Part shown: piece by piece, positions 8,154 through 17,388 of the stretch | Position numbering within the stretch: the first letter of the stretch is position 1 | How the letters are laid out: each line of letters starts with the position of its first letter | Source: Roseateles sp. | Lineage (GTDB): Bacteria; Pseudomonadota; Gammaproteobacteria; Burkholderiales; Burkholderiaceae_C | Direction: 5' to 3' | NCBI GenBank assembly: GCA_016790285.1 | Contig: JAEUPJ010000025.1 | Span: 62,001 to 126,000 of the forward strand | DNA: 64,000 nt | Notes under the pieces: model-generated | Seen by the model: the letters and a program-made list of their open reading frames with translations, nothing else | Database searches by the model: none | Told to the model about the DNA's origin: nothing | Translations under genes and position numbers: made by a program

Positions 8154-8695
8154 CAGGCCACCCGCTCGCGCACGTGCGTGGCGAGCACGCCGTCGCGGCG
8201 CTGCCACCAGGTCCAGCGCTGCGCCCCGGGGCACACGAGCTGCTGGTCGAGGGCGAAGAAGGCGTCCAGCTGCGACGGCGCGAGGCCGGGCAGCAGCTGG
8301 GCCAGCAGCTCGGCGTCCCACCAGCGCCAGGGGCGGCGGCGGCCGTCGGGGCCTTGCACTTCGGCCAGGTGGCGGCTGTGCTCGCGCAGGGCCAGCAGCG
8401 CGCGGCTGCTGCTCATCAGCACGCCCCAGCCCTCGAAGGCGCTGCAGGCCTCGCCCAGCAGCCACGTGGTGAAGTCGGACTCGGGTTGCAGCTCGACGAC
8501 GTAGGCCGCCTGTGCGGCGGCGGCGGGCGTGAGCGCGCCGCGCTGCAGGCAGTCCCAGCCGACGCAGGCGGCGGCACGCAGGCGGGCGGGCAGCCCCGGC
8601 ACCACGCTGCCGTCGACGAGGGCATGCACGCGCGCCTCGCGGCGGTCCCACAGCGCCGAGCGGAGCTGGGCGGTGGCCAGGGGGGCAGCGGTCAA
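8153..8695 (-). CDS. DUF4123 effector-adaptor (Tap/TEC-like) protein
   Basis: A 180-residue protein starting at TTG 8695, whose TTGA overlaps the vgrG stop. It begins LTAAPLATAQLRSALWDRREA and has the DUF4123 opening VHALVDGSVVPGLPARL (about residues 21-37), then VVELQPESDFTTWLLGEAC, GWGVLMSSSRALLALREHSRHL, RRPWRWWD and a C-terminal WWQRRDGV. DUF4123 proteins are cytoplasmic adaptors that load a specific effector onto a VgrG, and they are normally encoded between the two. Its neighbours fit this: vgrG upstream and an unknown 584-residue protein downstream, each overlapping by four bases. It marks the likely cargo operon. Confidence 0.8.
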   Translation of the reverse strand: MTAAPLATAQLRSALWDRREARVHALVDGSVVPGLPARLRAAACVGWDCLQRGALTPAAAAQAAYVVELQPESDFTTWLLGEACSAFEGWGVLMSSSRALLALREHSRHLAEVQGPDGRRRPWRWWDAELLAQLLPGLAPSQLDAFFALDQQLVCPGAQRWTWWQRRDGVLATHVRERVA

Positions 8696-11505
8696 GCCGC
8701 GCCTCCGCTGCTGTCTGGGGTGTCTGCGGGCGGTGCGGCGTCGGCCTCGGCCTGCTTGGCGGCGGCGTAAGCCGCGTCCGAACTCGCCTGCACCTCTTCG
8801 GCCGACGGGCTCGCGGCGCGGGCTTCGGCCTCGGCCTGCTTGGCGGCTTCGTAGGCGGCTTCGGCCACGGCCAGGGCCTCCTCGGCGCTCTGGCGTTCTT
8901 CGTCGGTCGTCGCGGCGGCCTCGGCGGCCTTGGCCGCCAGGTAGGCGGCTTCGGCGGCGGCGAGCGCCTCCTCGGCGGTCTGGCGCGGCGTCTGGGCTTC
9001 GGCCTGGGCTTCGGCGTCGCGAGCGGCGCGCTCGGCGGCTTCGGAGTCGGCCAGGGCCTGGTCGCGCGCGCTGGTGTCTTCCTCGGCGGGCTCGTCTTCG
9101 TCGTCACCACCCGATGCGAAGGTCGCGCCGCCGGCCACGGCCAGGGCGGCTGCGCCCGCGGCAGCCAGCATCGTGGCGCCCGCGGCCAGCGCCCCGGCGC
9201 TCAGGCCGGACGAGGCGGCCGGTGCGCTGGCCGGCGCGGCGCTGGCGGCCGCACCGCCCGCGTTCTCGTCGGTCAGCGGGTCGGCGAAGAGCGCGTCGTA
9301 GTCGTCGACCTGGTCGGGCGTCAGCAGCGGGGTGTTCTGCGCCTCCTCGGGCGCCTTGGGTTCGGCGTCGGCCGCACTCTCGGCCGCCGTGCCCGAGCCG
9401 CCACCGCCGCCGCAGTTGACCTTGACCTGGCCGCCGTCGATGGTGATGCCGCTGGAGCTGAGCGTGATGACGGAGGAGCCGCAGACGATCTTGATGCCGC
9501 CCGTGGCCTCCAGCACGAGCTCGCCGCTGGTCTTGGCGCTGATCTTGGCGCCTTCCATCAGCAGGTCGGAGGCCGCCTTCAGCGAGAGCTTGCCGCCCGA
9601 CTCGCCGATGAGGTGGCCGCCGGTCTTGACGTTGGCCACGCCGTCGGTCTTGAGGTTGATGTCGCCGCCGGACTTCAGCGCCGTCTTGCCCGTCACGTCG
9701 TAGCTCAGGTCGGCGCCGACCTTGGCGCTGAAGTCGCTGGCCAGCTGCACCTGCCAGGTAGCAGCGCCGGTCGTGAAGATGTCGCCCGCCACCTTGGTGT
9801 GCAGGTCCTTGGCCAGTTCGTGCTTGACGTCCTTGCCGACGTACATCAGCCAGTTCTCGCCGATCACCTCCTGGCGGGTCAGCTTGGTCTTGCGGTTCTC
9901 GTTCTTCTCGACCCAGTCGAAGGCGTCTTCCTTGACGTGGCGGTGGAAGTTCTTCTGCGACTGCAGCCAGATGTACTCGCTGTCCTTCTTGTCGTCAAAG
10001 CGCAGCTCGTGGCGGGCGTCCTCGGCGGCTTCCTTGCTGGAGTGCGTGCGCCAGCCGCTGATCTCGGCATGGCCGGGCAGCGGGTAGATGGGCGTGTTGA
10101 CGTCGTTGTGCACCGAGCCCGTGATGAGGGGCCGATCGGGGTCGCCGCCGATGAAGCTCACCACCACCTCGTGGCCGACGCGTGGAATCATCCACAGCCC
10201 CATGCCCTTGCCGGCCCAGGGCTGGGCCAGGCGCGCGAAGCAGGAGCTGTTCTCGTCGTTCTCGCCGTCGCGGTCCCAGTGGAACTGCACCTTGATGCGG
10301 CCCACCGCGTCGGTCTCGATCTCGTTGCCCGAGGCGCCGACGACGGTGGCCGTCTGCGGGCCGTACATCACCGGGCGCGGCGTGCGGCGCTGGGGCCGGA
10401 AGTCCTGGCCGTCGGTGCGGATGCACATGATGCTGGCCAGCACGCCGTCGCGCCGGCCCTGGGACGCGGCGATCTCCTCGATGGCCTCATGGTCGGCGAA
10501 CTCGGCGCTGAAGTTCATGCTGACGACGAGGTAGCTCGCCTCGTCGTCGCTGTGCGGGGCGTCTTCGAGGTCGAAGGTGTCGCCCACCTTGAGGTCGTTG
10601 CAGTTGGTGGTGCCGGTGTAGACCTTGCGCAGCGCCTGCTGCTCCTCGAGCCGCACCTTGGCGATGCGCTCGGCGGCGGCGCTGGCGTCCGCGGCGGTCG
10701 TCTCGAGCTGGTTGAGCACGGCGCGCGCCGGGTACTCGTAGACCTCGCCGCTGCCGAGCGCCGCTGCATCGCCGTCGGGCGTGCTTTTCTCGATGGCGGT
10801 CGCCACGGCGAGGTAGTCGAAGTCCCGCACGGTCGCCTTGACGGCCGTGACCTCTTCCGCGAGGTGCCACTCGACCATGCTGGCCGTCTTGGCGTCGAGC
10901 TTGTTGGCCCACTGGATGGCCGGGTCGCCGCTCTTGGTCTCGTGGCCGCCCATGCCGTCCACCAGCATCATCGTGTGCGTGTCGCTGGTGTGCTCGAAGA
11001 AGTAGTAGATGCCGGCTTCCTCGAGCAGCCGGCTGATGAAGTCGAAGTCCGACTCGTTGTACTGCACGCAGTACTCGAGCGTCGGGTAGTCGCTGTAGGT
11101 GAGGTTGAAGGTGTAGTCGGCGCTGTAGGTGTCGAGCACCTCGGAGACGATCGCCTCCACCGTCATGCTCTGGAACACCTTGCTGTTGCGGGTGCGCGTG
11201 GCGAACCACACCCAGGGCCGCATCGTGATGCGGTAGGCGTCGAAGCGGCCGCGCCGCTCGCCGCGCTGGGCCTCGGTGATGTAGCCGTTGATGTAGCGCT
11301 CGGTGCCGTGGGCGATGGTGACGGTGGCCTGCTGGCCGAGCAGGTCGTCCAGCGAGATGTCCTCGCGCACGCCGAGCAGGCTGACGTTGCCGACGAGGTC
11401 GACATGCCACTCCGGCAGGGCGCCGAGCTGCTCCTTGCCCTCCAGGCGCAGCACGAGCAGCTTGTCGTCACCCAGTGGGGTGGTGATGGACATGGCCTGG
11501 GTCAT
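8692..11505 (-). CDS. vgrG: VgrG spike protein with long C-terminal extension
   Basis: At 937 residues this exceeds the usual 600-700. Residues 1 to about 350 are the gp27-like part (LLEEAGIYYFFEHTSDTHTM is typical). About 370-465 is the gp5-like OB domain (TDAVGRIKVQFHWDRDGEND, WMIPRVGHEVVVSFIGGDPD). The beta-helix needle ends near 697 in VKVNCGGGGGSG. A 240-residue extension follows: an acidic linker, a hydrophobic Ala/Gly segment at about 763-798 (AGALAAGATMLAAAGAAALA), a short acidic stretch, and three Ala-rich repeats with AAYxAAKxAEA predicted as coiled coil. The extension could be a membrane-active or cargo-holding tail; I see no enzyme motif. It starts 12 bases after clpV and overlaps the DUF4123 gene. 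Confidence 0.9.
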   Translation of the reverse strand: MTQAMSITTPLGDDKLLVLRLEGKEQLGALPEWHVDLVGNVSLLGVREDISLDDLLGQQATVTIAHGTERYINGYITEAQRGERRGRFDAYRITMRPWVWFATRTRNSKVFQSMTVEAIVSEVLDTYSADYTFNLTYSDYPTLEYCVQYNESDFDFISRLLEEAGIYYFFEHTSDTHTMMLVDGMGGHETKSGDPAIQWANKLDAKTASMVEWHLAEEVTAVKATVRDFDYLAVATAIEKSTPDGDAAALGSGEVYEYPARAVLNQLETTAADASAAAERIAKVRLEEQQALRKVYTGTTNCNDLKVGDTFDLEDAPHSDDEASYLVVSMNFSAEFADHEAIEEIAASQGRRDGVLASIMCIRTDGQDFRPQRRTPRPVMYGPQTATVVGASGNEIETDAVGRIKVQFHWDRDGENDENSSCFARLAQPWAGKGMGLWMIPRVGHEVVVSFIGGDPDRPLITGSVHNDVNTPIYPLPGHAEISGWRTHSSKEAAEDARHELRFDDKKDSEYIWLQSQKNFHRHVKEDAFDWVEKNENRKTKLTRQEVIGENWLMYVGKDVKHELAKDLHTKVAGDIFTTGAATWQVQLASDFSAKVGADLSYDVTGKTALKSGGDINLKTDGVANVKTGGHLIGESGGKLSLKAASDLLMEGAKISAKTSGELVLEATGGIKIVCGSSVITLSSSGITIDGGQVKVNCGGGGGSGTAAESAADAEPKAPEEAQNTPLLTPDQVDDYDALFADPLTDENAGGAAASAAPASAPAASSGLSAGALAAGATMLAAAGAAALAVAGGATFASGGDDEDEPAEEDTSARDQALADSEAAERAARDAEAQAEAQTPRQTAEEALAAAEAAYLAAKAAEAAATTDEERQSAEEALAVAEAAYEAAKQAEAEARAASPSAEEVQASSDAAYAAAKQAEADAAPPADTPDSSGGAA

Positions 11506-11517
11506 GGCAGGTGCACC

Positions 11518-14205
11518 TCAGTCGAACGTGTAGCTGAAGTCGCCGTCGGCCACGCCCAGCGCCACGCGCTGCAGCGGCTGGCCCGAGGCCGTGCGCGACA
11601 GGTACTCGATGGAGACGCGCGGCAGCACCGTGTTGGTGAGGATGGCGTCGATGATGCGGCCGCCGCTCTCGGCGTTGTTGCAGCGCTTGACGATGAGTTC
11701 CACCGCCGCGTCGCTGTACTCGAACGGGATGCGGTGGTTCTCGGCCACGCGGCGGACGATGCGGCCGAGCTGCAGCCGCACGATGCGCGCGAGCATGTCG
11801 TCGGACAGCGGGTAGTAGGGGATGGTGACGATGCGGCCCAGCAGCGCGGGCGGGAAGACCTTCTGCAGCGGCTCGGTGAGCGCCGTGGCCAGCGACTCGG
11901 GGTCGGGCAGCAGCTCGGGGTCGCGGCACATGTTCATGATGAGCTCGGAGCCCACGTTGCTGGTCAGCAGGATGATGGTGTTCTTGAAGTCGATGAGGCG
12001 GCCTTCGCCGTCTTCCATCCAGCCCTTGTCGAAGACCTGGAAGAACAGCTCGTGCACGTCGGGGTGGGCCTTCTCCACCTCGTCCAGCAGCACGACGCTG
12101 TAGGGCCGGCGGCGCACCGCCTCGGTCAGCACACCGCCCTCGCCGTAGCCCACGTAGCCGGGGGGCGCGCCCTTGAGCGTGGAGACGGTGTGCGACTCCT
12201 GGTACTCGCTCATGTTGATGGTGATGACGTTCTGCTCGCCGCCGTACAGCGACTCGGCGAGAGCCAGGGCCGTTTCGGTCTTGCCCACGCCGGAGGTGCC
12301 GCACAGCATGAACACGCCGATGGGCTTGTTGGGGTTGTCGAGCTTGGCGCGCGAGGTCTGGATTCGCCGCGCGATCATGTCCAGCCCGTGCTGCTGGCCG
12401 ATGACGCGCTGGCCGAGCGTGGCACCGAGGCGCAGCACGGCTTCGAGCTCGTTCTTGACCATGCGGCCCACGGGGATGCCCGTCCAGTCGGCCACGACGC
12501 TGGCCACGGCCTGCGCGTCCACCGACGGCAGGATCAGCGGCGCGTCGCCCTGCAGCTCGGCGAGCTGCGCCTGCGCCGCATGCATCTGGCCGAGCAGCGC
12601 GTCGCGGTCGGGCTGGGCGGAGCCGGCTTCGTCCACCGGCTGGCTTTCACCGTCGATGGGGCCGCGCAGCTGCGCGCGCAGGCCGAGGATCTGGCCGACG
12701 AGGTCCTTCTCCTGCGCCCAGCGGGCTTCGAGTGCGGCCAGGCGGGTGCGTTCGGCCGCGAGCTTCTCCTCGACATTGGCGCTGCGCTCGCCCGTGGCCA
12801 CGCCCACCTGGGCCTCGCGGGCGATGATGCCCTGCTCGATCTCCAGCGACTCGATGCGGCGCTTGCAGTCCTCCACCTCAGCCGGCATCGCGTGCTGGCT
12901 GACGGCCACGCGGGCGCAGGCGGTGTCCAGCAGGCTCACGGCCTTGTCGGGCAACTGGCGCGCCGGGATGTAGCGGTGCGACAGCTTCACGGCCGCCTCG
13001 ATGGCTTCGTCCAGCAGCTGCACCTGGTGGTGCTTCTCCAGCACGGTGGCCACGCCGCGCAGCATGAGGATGGCCTTCTTCTCGTCGGGCTCCTCGACCT
13101 GCACGGTCTGGAAGCGCCGCGTGAGTGCCGGGTCCTTCTCGATGTACTTCTTGTACTCGGCCCAGGTCGTGGCGCCCACGGTGCGCAGGTTGCCGCGGGC
13201 GAGTGCGGGCTTGAGCAGGTTGGCCGCGTCGCCCGTGCCGGCCGCGCCACCCGCGCCCACGAGGGTGTGGATCTCGTCGATGAACAGGATGATGGGCGTG
13301 GGGCTTTGCTGCACCTCGTCGATGACCTGGCGCAGGCGCTGCTCGAACTCGCCCTTCATCGAGGCACCGGCCTGCAGCAGGCCGATGTCCAGCGACAGCA
13401 GCGTCACGCCCTGCATGGGCGGCGGCACGTCGCCTCGCGCCAGGCGCAGCGCGAAGCCTTCCACCACCGCCGTCTTGCCCACGCCGGCCTCGCCGGTGAG
13501 CAGCGGGTTGTTCTGGCGGCGGCGCATGAGGATGTCGACGATCTGGCGGATCTCGTCGTCGCGGCCGGTGACGGGGTCGATCTCGCCCTTGCGGGCCTTC
13601 TCGGTGAGGTCGACGGTGAACTTCTTGAGCGCCTCCTGGCGGCCCATGGCGGCGGGCGCCATCGCGCCGGCGTCTTCGCCGGGCTGGCCGCTGCCCAGCG
13701 CGCTGCCGTCGGTGGCGCCCAGGCCCGCTTCGCCGGTCTTGGCGACGAGGCCGGGGAGCTGGTCAGCCAGGTCGTCGGGTTTGATCCTCTCGAACTGGCG
13801 CGAGATGCCCACGAGCGCGTTGCGCAGCGTGGGCGTGCTCAGCAGCGCCAGCAGCAGGTGGCCGCTGCGCACCTGCGCGTCGCCGTACATCAGCGTGGCA
13901 TAGACCCAGCCCTGCTGGATGGCATGGGTGATGTGTTCGGAGAAGTCGCTGATGGACGTGGAGCCGCGCGGCAGGCGGTCCAGCGCGGTGGTGACGTCGC
14001 GCGCCAGGGCGGCAGCGTCCAGCCCGTAGTGGCGCACGATGGCGGACACGTCGGACGCGTTGTTCTCGAGCAGCTGCGTGATCCAGTGGACGAGCTCCAC
14101 GTAGGGGTTGCCCCGCAGCTTGCAGAAGACGGTGGCGCCTTCGATGGACTTGTAGGCCAGCGGGTTGAGCTTGCCGAAAAGGGCTTGGCGGCTGATGTCG
14201 GTCAT
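11518..14205 (-). CDS. clpV: ClpV/TssH sheath-disassembly AAA+ ATPase
   Basis: An 895-residue ClpB-type ATPase of normal ClpV length. An N-terminal repeat domain (about 1-150) precedes AAA1 with Walker A GEAGVGKTAVVEG and Walker B ILFIDEIHTLVGAGG, a coiled middle domain, and AAA2 with Walker A GTSGVGKTETA and Walker B VVLLDEVEKAHPDV. It unfolds TssC in contracted sheaths and recycles them in the cytoplasm. The start at 14205 has GAGGAGATC about six bases upstream. It lies about 180 bases after tssG and has its own ECF-type promoter (-10 at 14232, -35 at 14252), so clpV-vgrG and the following genes can be transcribed apart from the tss genes. Confidence 0.95.
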   Translation of the reverse strand: MTDISRQALFGKLNPLAYKSIEGATVFCKLRGNPYVELVHWITQLLENNASDVSAIVRHYGLDAAALARDVTTALDRLPRGSTSISDFSEHITHAIQQGWVYATLMYGDAQVRSGHLLLALLSTPTLRNALVGISRQFERIKPDDLADQLPGLVAKTGEAGLGATDGSALGSGQPGEDAGAMAPAAMGRQEALKKFTVDLTEKARKGEIDPVTGRDDEIRQIVDILMRRRQNNPLLTGEAGVGKTAVVEGFALRLARGDVPPPMQGVTLLSLDIGLLQAGASMKGEFEQRLRQVIDEVQQSPTPIILFIDEIHTLVGAGGAAGTGDAANLLKPALARGNLRTVGATTWAEYKKYIEKDPALTRRFQTVQVEEPDEKKAILMLRGVATVLEKHHQVQLLDEAIEAAVKLSHRYIPARQLPDKAVSLLDTACARVAVSQHAMPAEVEDCKRRIESLEIEQGIIAREAQVGVATGERSANVEEKLAAERTRLAALEARWAQEKDLVGQILGLRAQLRGPIDGESQPVDEAGSAQPDRDALLGQMHAAQAQLAELQGDAPLILPSVDAQAVASVVADWTGIPVGRMVKNELEAVLRLGATLGQRVIGQQHGLDMIARRIQTSRAKLDNPNKPIGVFMLCGTSGVGKTETALALAESLYGGEQNVITINMSEYQESHTVSTLKGAPPGYVGYGEGGVLTEAVRRRPYSVVLLDEVEKAHPDVHELFFQVFDKGWMEDGEGRLIDFKNTIILLTSNVGSELIMNMCRDPELLPDPESLATALTEPLQKVFPPALLGRIVTIPYYPLSDDMLARIVRLQLGRIVRRVAENHRIPFEYSDAAVELIVKRCNNAESGGRIIDAILTNTVLPRVSIEYLSRTASGQPLQRVALGVADGDFSYTFD

Positions 14206-14227
14206 TTGCAGATCTCCTCGGTGCTGA

Positions 14228-14252
14228 GTGACCGGGGGACCCGTTCGGTTCC
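14228..14252 (-). promoter_or_regulatory. ECF-type promoter of clpV-vgrG operon
   Basis: On the minus strand GGAAC (14252-14248) is followed after exactly 15 bases by GTCAC (14232-14228), continuing TCAGCA. The same layout precedes tssA, ppkA and the small gene before the ECF sigma gene. The -10 lies 23 bases before the clpV ATG, leaving a short leader that includes its ribosome site. Confidence 0.65.
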
Positions 14253-14327
14253 AGGGTCAGGGCAAGCGCTCGGTGGGCCGCGGGAGGAAGGGCAGGTCGC
14301 TGGGGGACGAGGCACGTGGTGCTCGAG

Positions 14328-14356
14328 CCGGGCTGTGGCGGCCCGCCACAGCCCGG
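14328..14356. terminator. Strong hairpin between tssG and clpV
   Basis: CCGGGCTGTGGCGG (14328-14341) and CCGCCACAGCCCGG (14343-14356) are perfect complements around a single base. No T-run follows on either strand, so it may be a weak terminator or a processing/stability hairpin at the end of the tssA-tssG message, just upstream of the clpV promoter. Confidence 0.5.
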
Positions 14357-14384
14357 CGTCCGCATCAACCAACCCTGAGCGCCT

Positions 14385-15446
14385 CTACTGCTGGTGCGCC
14401 GGCGCCAACGACCCTCGCAGCGGCGCCCGGCAAATGCTCTCCACATTCATCACCAGCTGATCCGCCCGCCTCCTTGGCCGCCGCGTGTTGAGCCACGCAC
14501 TGCGCCCCAGCATGCCCACGCCGGGCTGGCGGCCGAGTGGCCAGGCCGGCACCTCGGCCGGATGGAGTTTCAGCCGCACGTCCCATGCGAACTCATGGCC
14601 CACGTACTGGCGCACCATGGCCTGCAGGGCCTGCAGGTCGCGCCCATCGGGCAGGAAGGCCTGGAACGCGGGCCAGCCCAGCGGGCCGATCTCGATGCGG
14701 AACTTGTGCTGCACGTCCCACACCTGGCGGCCGAGCACCGCGCCACGGCCCAGGCCCACGCCGTCGTGGCGCACGAGGCGGGTGCGCTCCTCGGTGTCCA
14801 GCGGCATCCAGTGGCCGCTGAACTGCACGACCTGTGCGGGCACCTTGAAGCGCAGCGCGATCCAGCTCTGCAGGCCGTCGGCGTCGCGGGCGGAGCGCGC
14901 CAGGCGCCCGGCGAAGTAGAGCTTGGGGAAGTCGCCCAGCGCGTCGCGCCCGCGCTGCGAGGGCTCGGCCAGGCCGACCAGGGCGCCGACGTGGCGCACG
15001 ATGGGCGCGTCGCGGCCGCGGTCCATGCCCACCACCGGGTTGGCGCGCGCCCAGGCCCGGTAGAACAGCAGCCCGAAGCGGTGCAGCAGCAGGTCGGCGA
15101 AAGCTGCGAAGGTGCGGTCGCCGTGGTGCAGGGCCCGCTCGCGGGCGTACTCGGTCAGGTGCGTGGGCAGGGCGCCGTTGGGGCCGAACAGGCTCAGCAC
15201 GCGCTGCACCAGCCGCGGCGGCCCTTGCGGGTTGGTGTCCAGCCGCGTGATGGCGGTGGGCGCGAAGTTCAGCGCCGGCTCGCTCGCGAAGCGCACGGGG
15301 TCGTCCCCCGGGCGCAGGGAATCACCCAGCCGCGGCTGATCCGGGTGGGCGGCCTCGATGCGCCGCAGGGCCTGGAAGAGGTCGAAGCGGCCCGGGCGCT
15401 CGCGCAGCGCGTCGAACACCGCCTGCTCGGGCGCGGGCGACTTCAC
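14385..15446 (-). CDS. tssG: T6SS baseplate subunit TssG
   Basis: A 353-residue TssG (VasB/ImpH family) of usual length. The start is GTG 15446, whose GTGA overlaps the tssF stop; longer frames upstream are shadows. The N-terminus has the family pattern RPGRFDLFQALRRIEAAHPDQPRLGDSLRPGDDPVRF, here read in pieces as RFDLFQALRRIE and DDPVRFASEPALNFAP, followed by LFGPNGALPTHLTEYARER, a hallmark of the family. TssG pairs with TssF, TssE and TssK in the wedge of the cytoplasmic baseplate. It is the last tss gene of the tssA-led group; a large hairpin follows. Confidence 0.95.
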   Translation of the reverse strand: MKSPAPEQAVFDALRERPGRFDLFQALRRIEAAHPDQPRLGDSLRPGDDPVRFASEPALNFAPTAITRLDTNPQGPPRLVQRVLSLFGPNGALPTHLTEYARERALHHGDRTFAAFADLLLHRFGLLFYRAWARANPVVGMDRGRDAPIVRHVGALVGLAEPSQRGRDALGDFPKLYFAGRLARSARDADGLQSWIALRFKVPAQVVQFSGHWMPLDTEERTRLVRHDGVGLGRGAVLGRQVWDVQHKFRIEIGPLGWPAFQAFLPDGRDLQALQAMVRQYVGHEFAWDVRLKLHPAEVPAWPLGRQPGVGMLGRSAWLNTRRPRRRADQLVMNVESICRAPLRGSLAPAHQQ

Positions 15447-17314
15447 AACACCGCCCGCGCGCCGGGCAGCGGCTGCCAGCGCTTGAGTTCGCCGCGCGTT
15501 CGCGAGACGAGGGCCGTCTGCACGAAGCTGTTCATCGACACATGCCGGCTGAAGTAGTGGTGCAGCACCGCGCCCAGCAGCGGGGCGCTGCCACCCTGGA
15601 AGGCCAGCTCGTCCACCGTGAGCTGCACCTCCAGCCCGCGGCCGAAGGCGATCGGCCCGGGCGCCGGGTGGCGGCGCACCACGGGCCGGGTGTTGACCGA
15701 TCGCAGGCCGTCGATCTGGCGCAGCAGGCCCGGGTCGGCGCTCTGGGCGAAGAGGCTGACGAGCTCGCGCAGGGCCAGCGCCCCGCGCTCGGGGTCTTCG
15801 TCCACGAGCGAGAGGTAGTTCAGCGACAGCAGCGACAGCAGCCGCCACGCGAGCGGCCCCTCGCGTGTGGCGCTGCAGGGGCGCGACGGCCCGGCCACGA
15901 CGCCGATGTGCTCCACCGGCGCGCGGGTCTCCAGCGTGAACCCGCCGTGGTCGCGCCCGGTGGGCATGAACAGCGGCAGGTCGCGGTTGGTGCAGCGCAC
16001 CTTGGCCGCGAGCTGGCGCAGCTCGGTGCGGTAGGGCGCGCGCTGCAGGTCCACGAGCGACAGGAAGACCTCGCTGCCCACGTAGGCCGAGCGCGGCCCC
16101 TCGCGGCGTGCGCGGTCGCTGCTCAGCCGCGGCTCGCGCAGCGCGCTGAAGTAGCCGGTCGCGCCGCCGGGGTCGGCGTGGGGCACGTCGAACAGCGGCA
16201 GGAACTGCAGCTCCTCGCTGGCCGTGGAGTAGCCGGTGACGGCGGCCACGTCGAACACCTCGTAATCGGTGCCCGCGAGCCGGTCAGGGATGACCTGGAA
16301 GGCGGTCGCGCTGTCGTCCACGGCGATGCGCTCGGCGCGGCGCTCGAAGAGGTTGATGGCCGGCACGCAGTTCAGGCTGAAGTTGGCCGGCTCGCCGCCG
16401 CCTTCGAGGCTGGCCTCGTAGCGGTCGAACAGCAGCACGAGCTCGAAGCTGTTGCCGCTGCAGGCCGCGAAGTGGGGCCGCAGGCCGGCGATGTCCAGGA
16501 ACAGGAAGCGCTGCGGGAAGGCGAAGTACTCCTGCATCAGCCGCGTGCCGGAGAGGCCGCGCAGCGTCACGGGCAGCATGGCCTCGTCATCGGCCAGGCC
16601 CACGTGGCGCACGCGGCTCGCCGGCAGGAACTGGCGCTTCGCGGCGGCGTCCTTGCCGCCCGGGCCGGCCAGCACGCCCACGCAGCGGCAGGTGGCCAGC
16701 TCGTGCAGCTTGAGGGCCACGTCCTGCAGCCCGCCCATGAAGAAGCGCAGGCTGTCCAGTGGCAGCTTCGCGAAGCTCATGCCCGCAGGCAGCTCCAGCC
16801 GCACCCGCACGCCGCTGCGGGGGCGCTCGCGCAGCGGCAGGCCATTGACGTTGACGTCGGTGGCGCTCAGGAAGTAGTCGACCTGCGTGACCTTCAACGG
16901 CGTCAGCGTGACGGGCTGCGCCGTGCGGAACTCGCAGCGCGTGGGCCCGAGCGGCGTGCGTGCGCCCAGCAGTGCGCTGCCGCGCGGCAGCGTGAAGCCG
17001 GCGAGCAGGTTGGGGTCGTTGCTGGGTTCGAGCTGGGCCACCAGCATCGACGGCACGGGCGCGCCGAGGTTGGGGCAGACCATGTCCAGCAGGCGCTGGG
17101 CGAGCTGCGGGAACTCGGCGTCCTGCTTGAGCTGCACGCGGGCCGCCAGGAAGGCGCTGCCTTCGAGCAGCCGCTCGACGTAGGGGTCGGCCACCTCCAG
17201 GCTCTCCAGCCCCAGGCGCCCGGCGATCTTGGGGAACTCGCGGGCGAACTCGCCGCCCATCTCGCGGAGGTAGCGGAGTTCCTGGTTGTAGTAGCGGAGG
17301 AGGCGGGGGTCCAT
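15443..17314 (-). CDS. tssF: T6SS baseplate subunit TssF
   Basis: A 623-residue TssF (VasA/ImpG family), full length. I start at 17314 (MDPRLLRYYNQELRYLREM), the conserved opening of the family; the frame is open nine codons further upstream. Conserved stretches include GGEFAREFPKIAGRLGL, DPYVERLLEGSAFLAARVQLKQD and VCPNLGAPVPSMLVAQLEP, which is in the region that binds TssG in the wedge. Translation is coupled to tssG by a four-base overlap. There is a 74-base gap after tssE. No unusual features. Confidence 0.95.
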   Translation of the reverse strand: MDPRLLRYYNQELRYLREMGGEFAREFPKIAGRLGLESLEVADPYVERLLEGSAFLAARVQLKQDAEFPQLAQRLLDMVCPNLGAPVPSMLVAQLEPSNDPNLLAGFTLPRGSALLGARTPLGPTRCEFRTAQPVTLTPLKVTQVDYFLSATDVNVNGLPLRERPRSGVRVRLELPAGMSFAKLPLDSLRFFMGGLQDVALKLHELATCRCVGVLAGPGGKDAAAKRQFLPASRVRHVGLADDEAMLPVTLRGLSGTRLMQEYFAFPQRFLFLDIAGLRPHFAACSGNSFELVLLFDRYEASLEGGGEPANFSLNCVPAINLFERRAERIAVDDSATAFQVIPDRLAGTDYEVFDVAAVTGYSTASEELQFLPLFDVPHADPGGATGYFSALREPRLSSDRARREGPRSAYVGSEVFLSLVDLQRAPYRTELRQLAAKVRCTNRDLPLFMPTGRDHGGFTLETRAPVEHIGVVAGPSRPCSATREGPLAWRLLSLLSLNYLSLVDEDPERGALALRELVSLFAQSADPGLLRQIDGLRSVNTRPVVRRHPAPGPIAFGRGLEVQLTVDELAFQGGSAPLLGAVLHHYFSRHVSMNSFVQTALVSRTRGELKRWQPLPGARAVL

Positions 17315-17388
17315 GGGCGCGCGGTGTCGGGCGACAGGCACCCTGGGCTATGTGGCGAAAGCGCGCGTCTGGTTCCCGCGCGGCGCGA

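Noticed and set aside
8154-9110. Upstream extension of the 584-residue protein frame
   Set aside because: The added part is Pro/Arg/Ala-rich shadow of vgrG and the DUF4123 gene. The ATGA overlap at 8153 gives a natural start.
9613-14460. A 1615-codon open frame on the plus strand
   Set aside because: It is antisense to clpV and vgrG and extends past both; low complexity (His/Ala/Val/Gly-rich) and lack of stops come from the high GC content.
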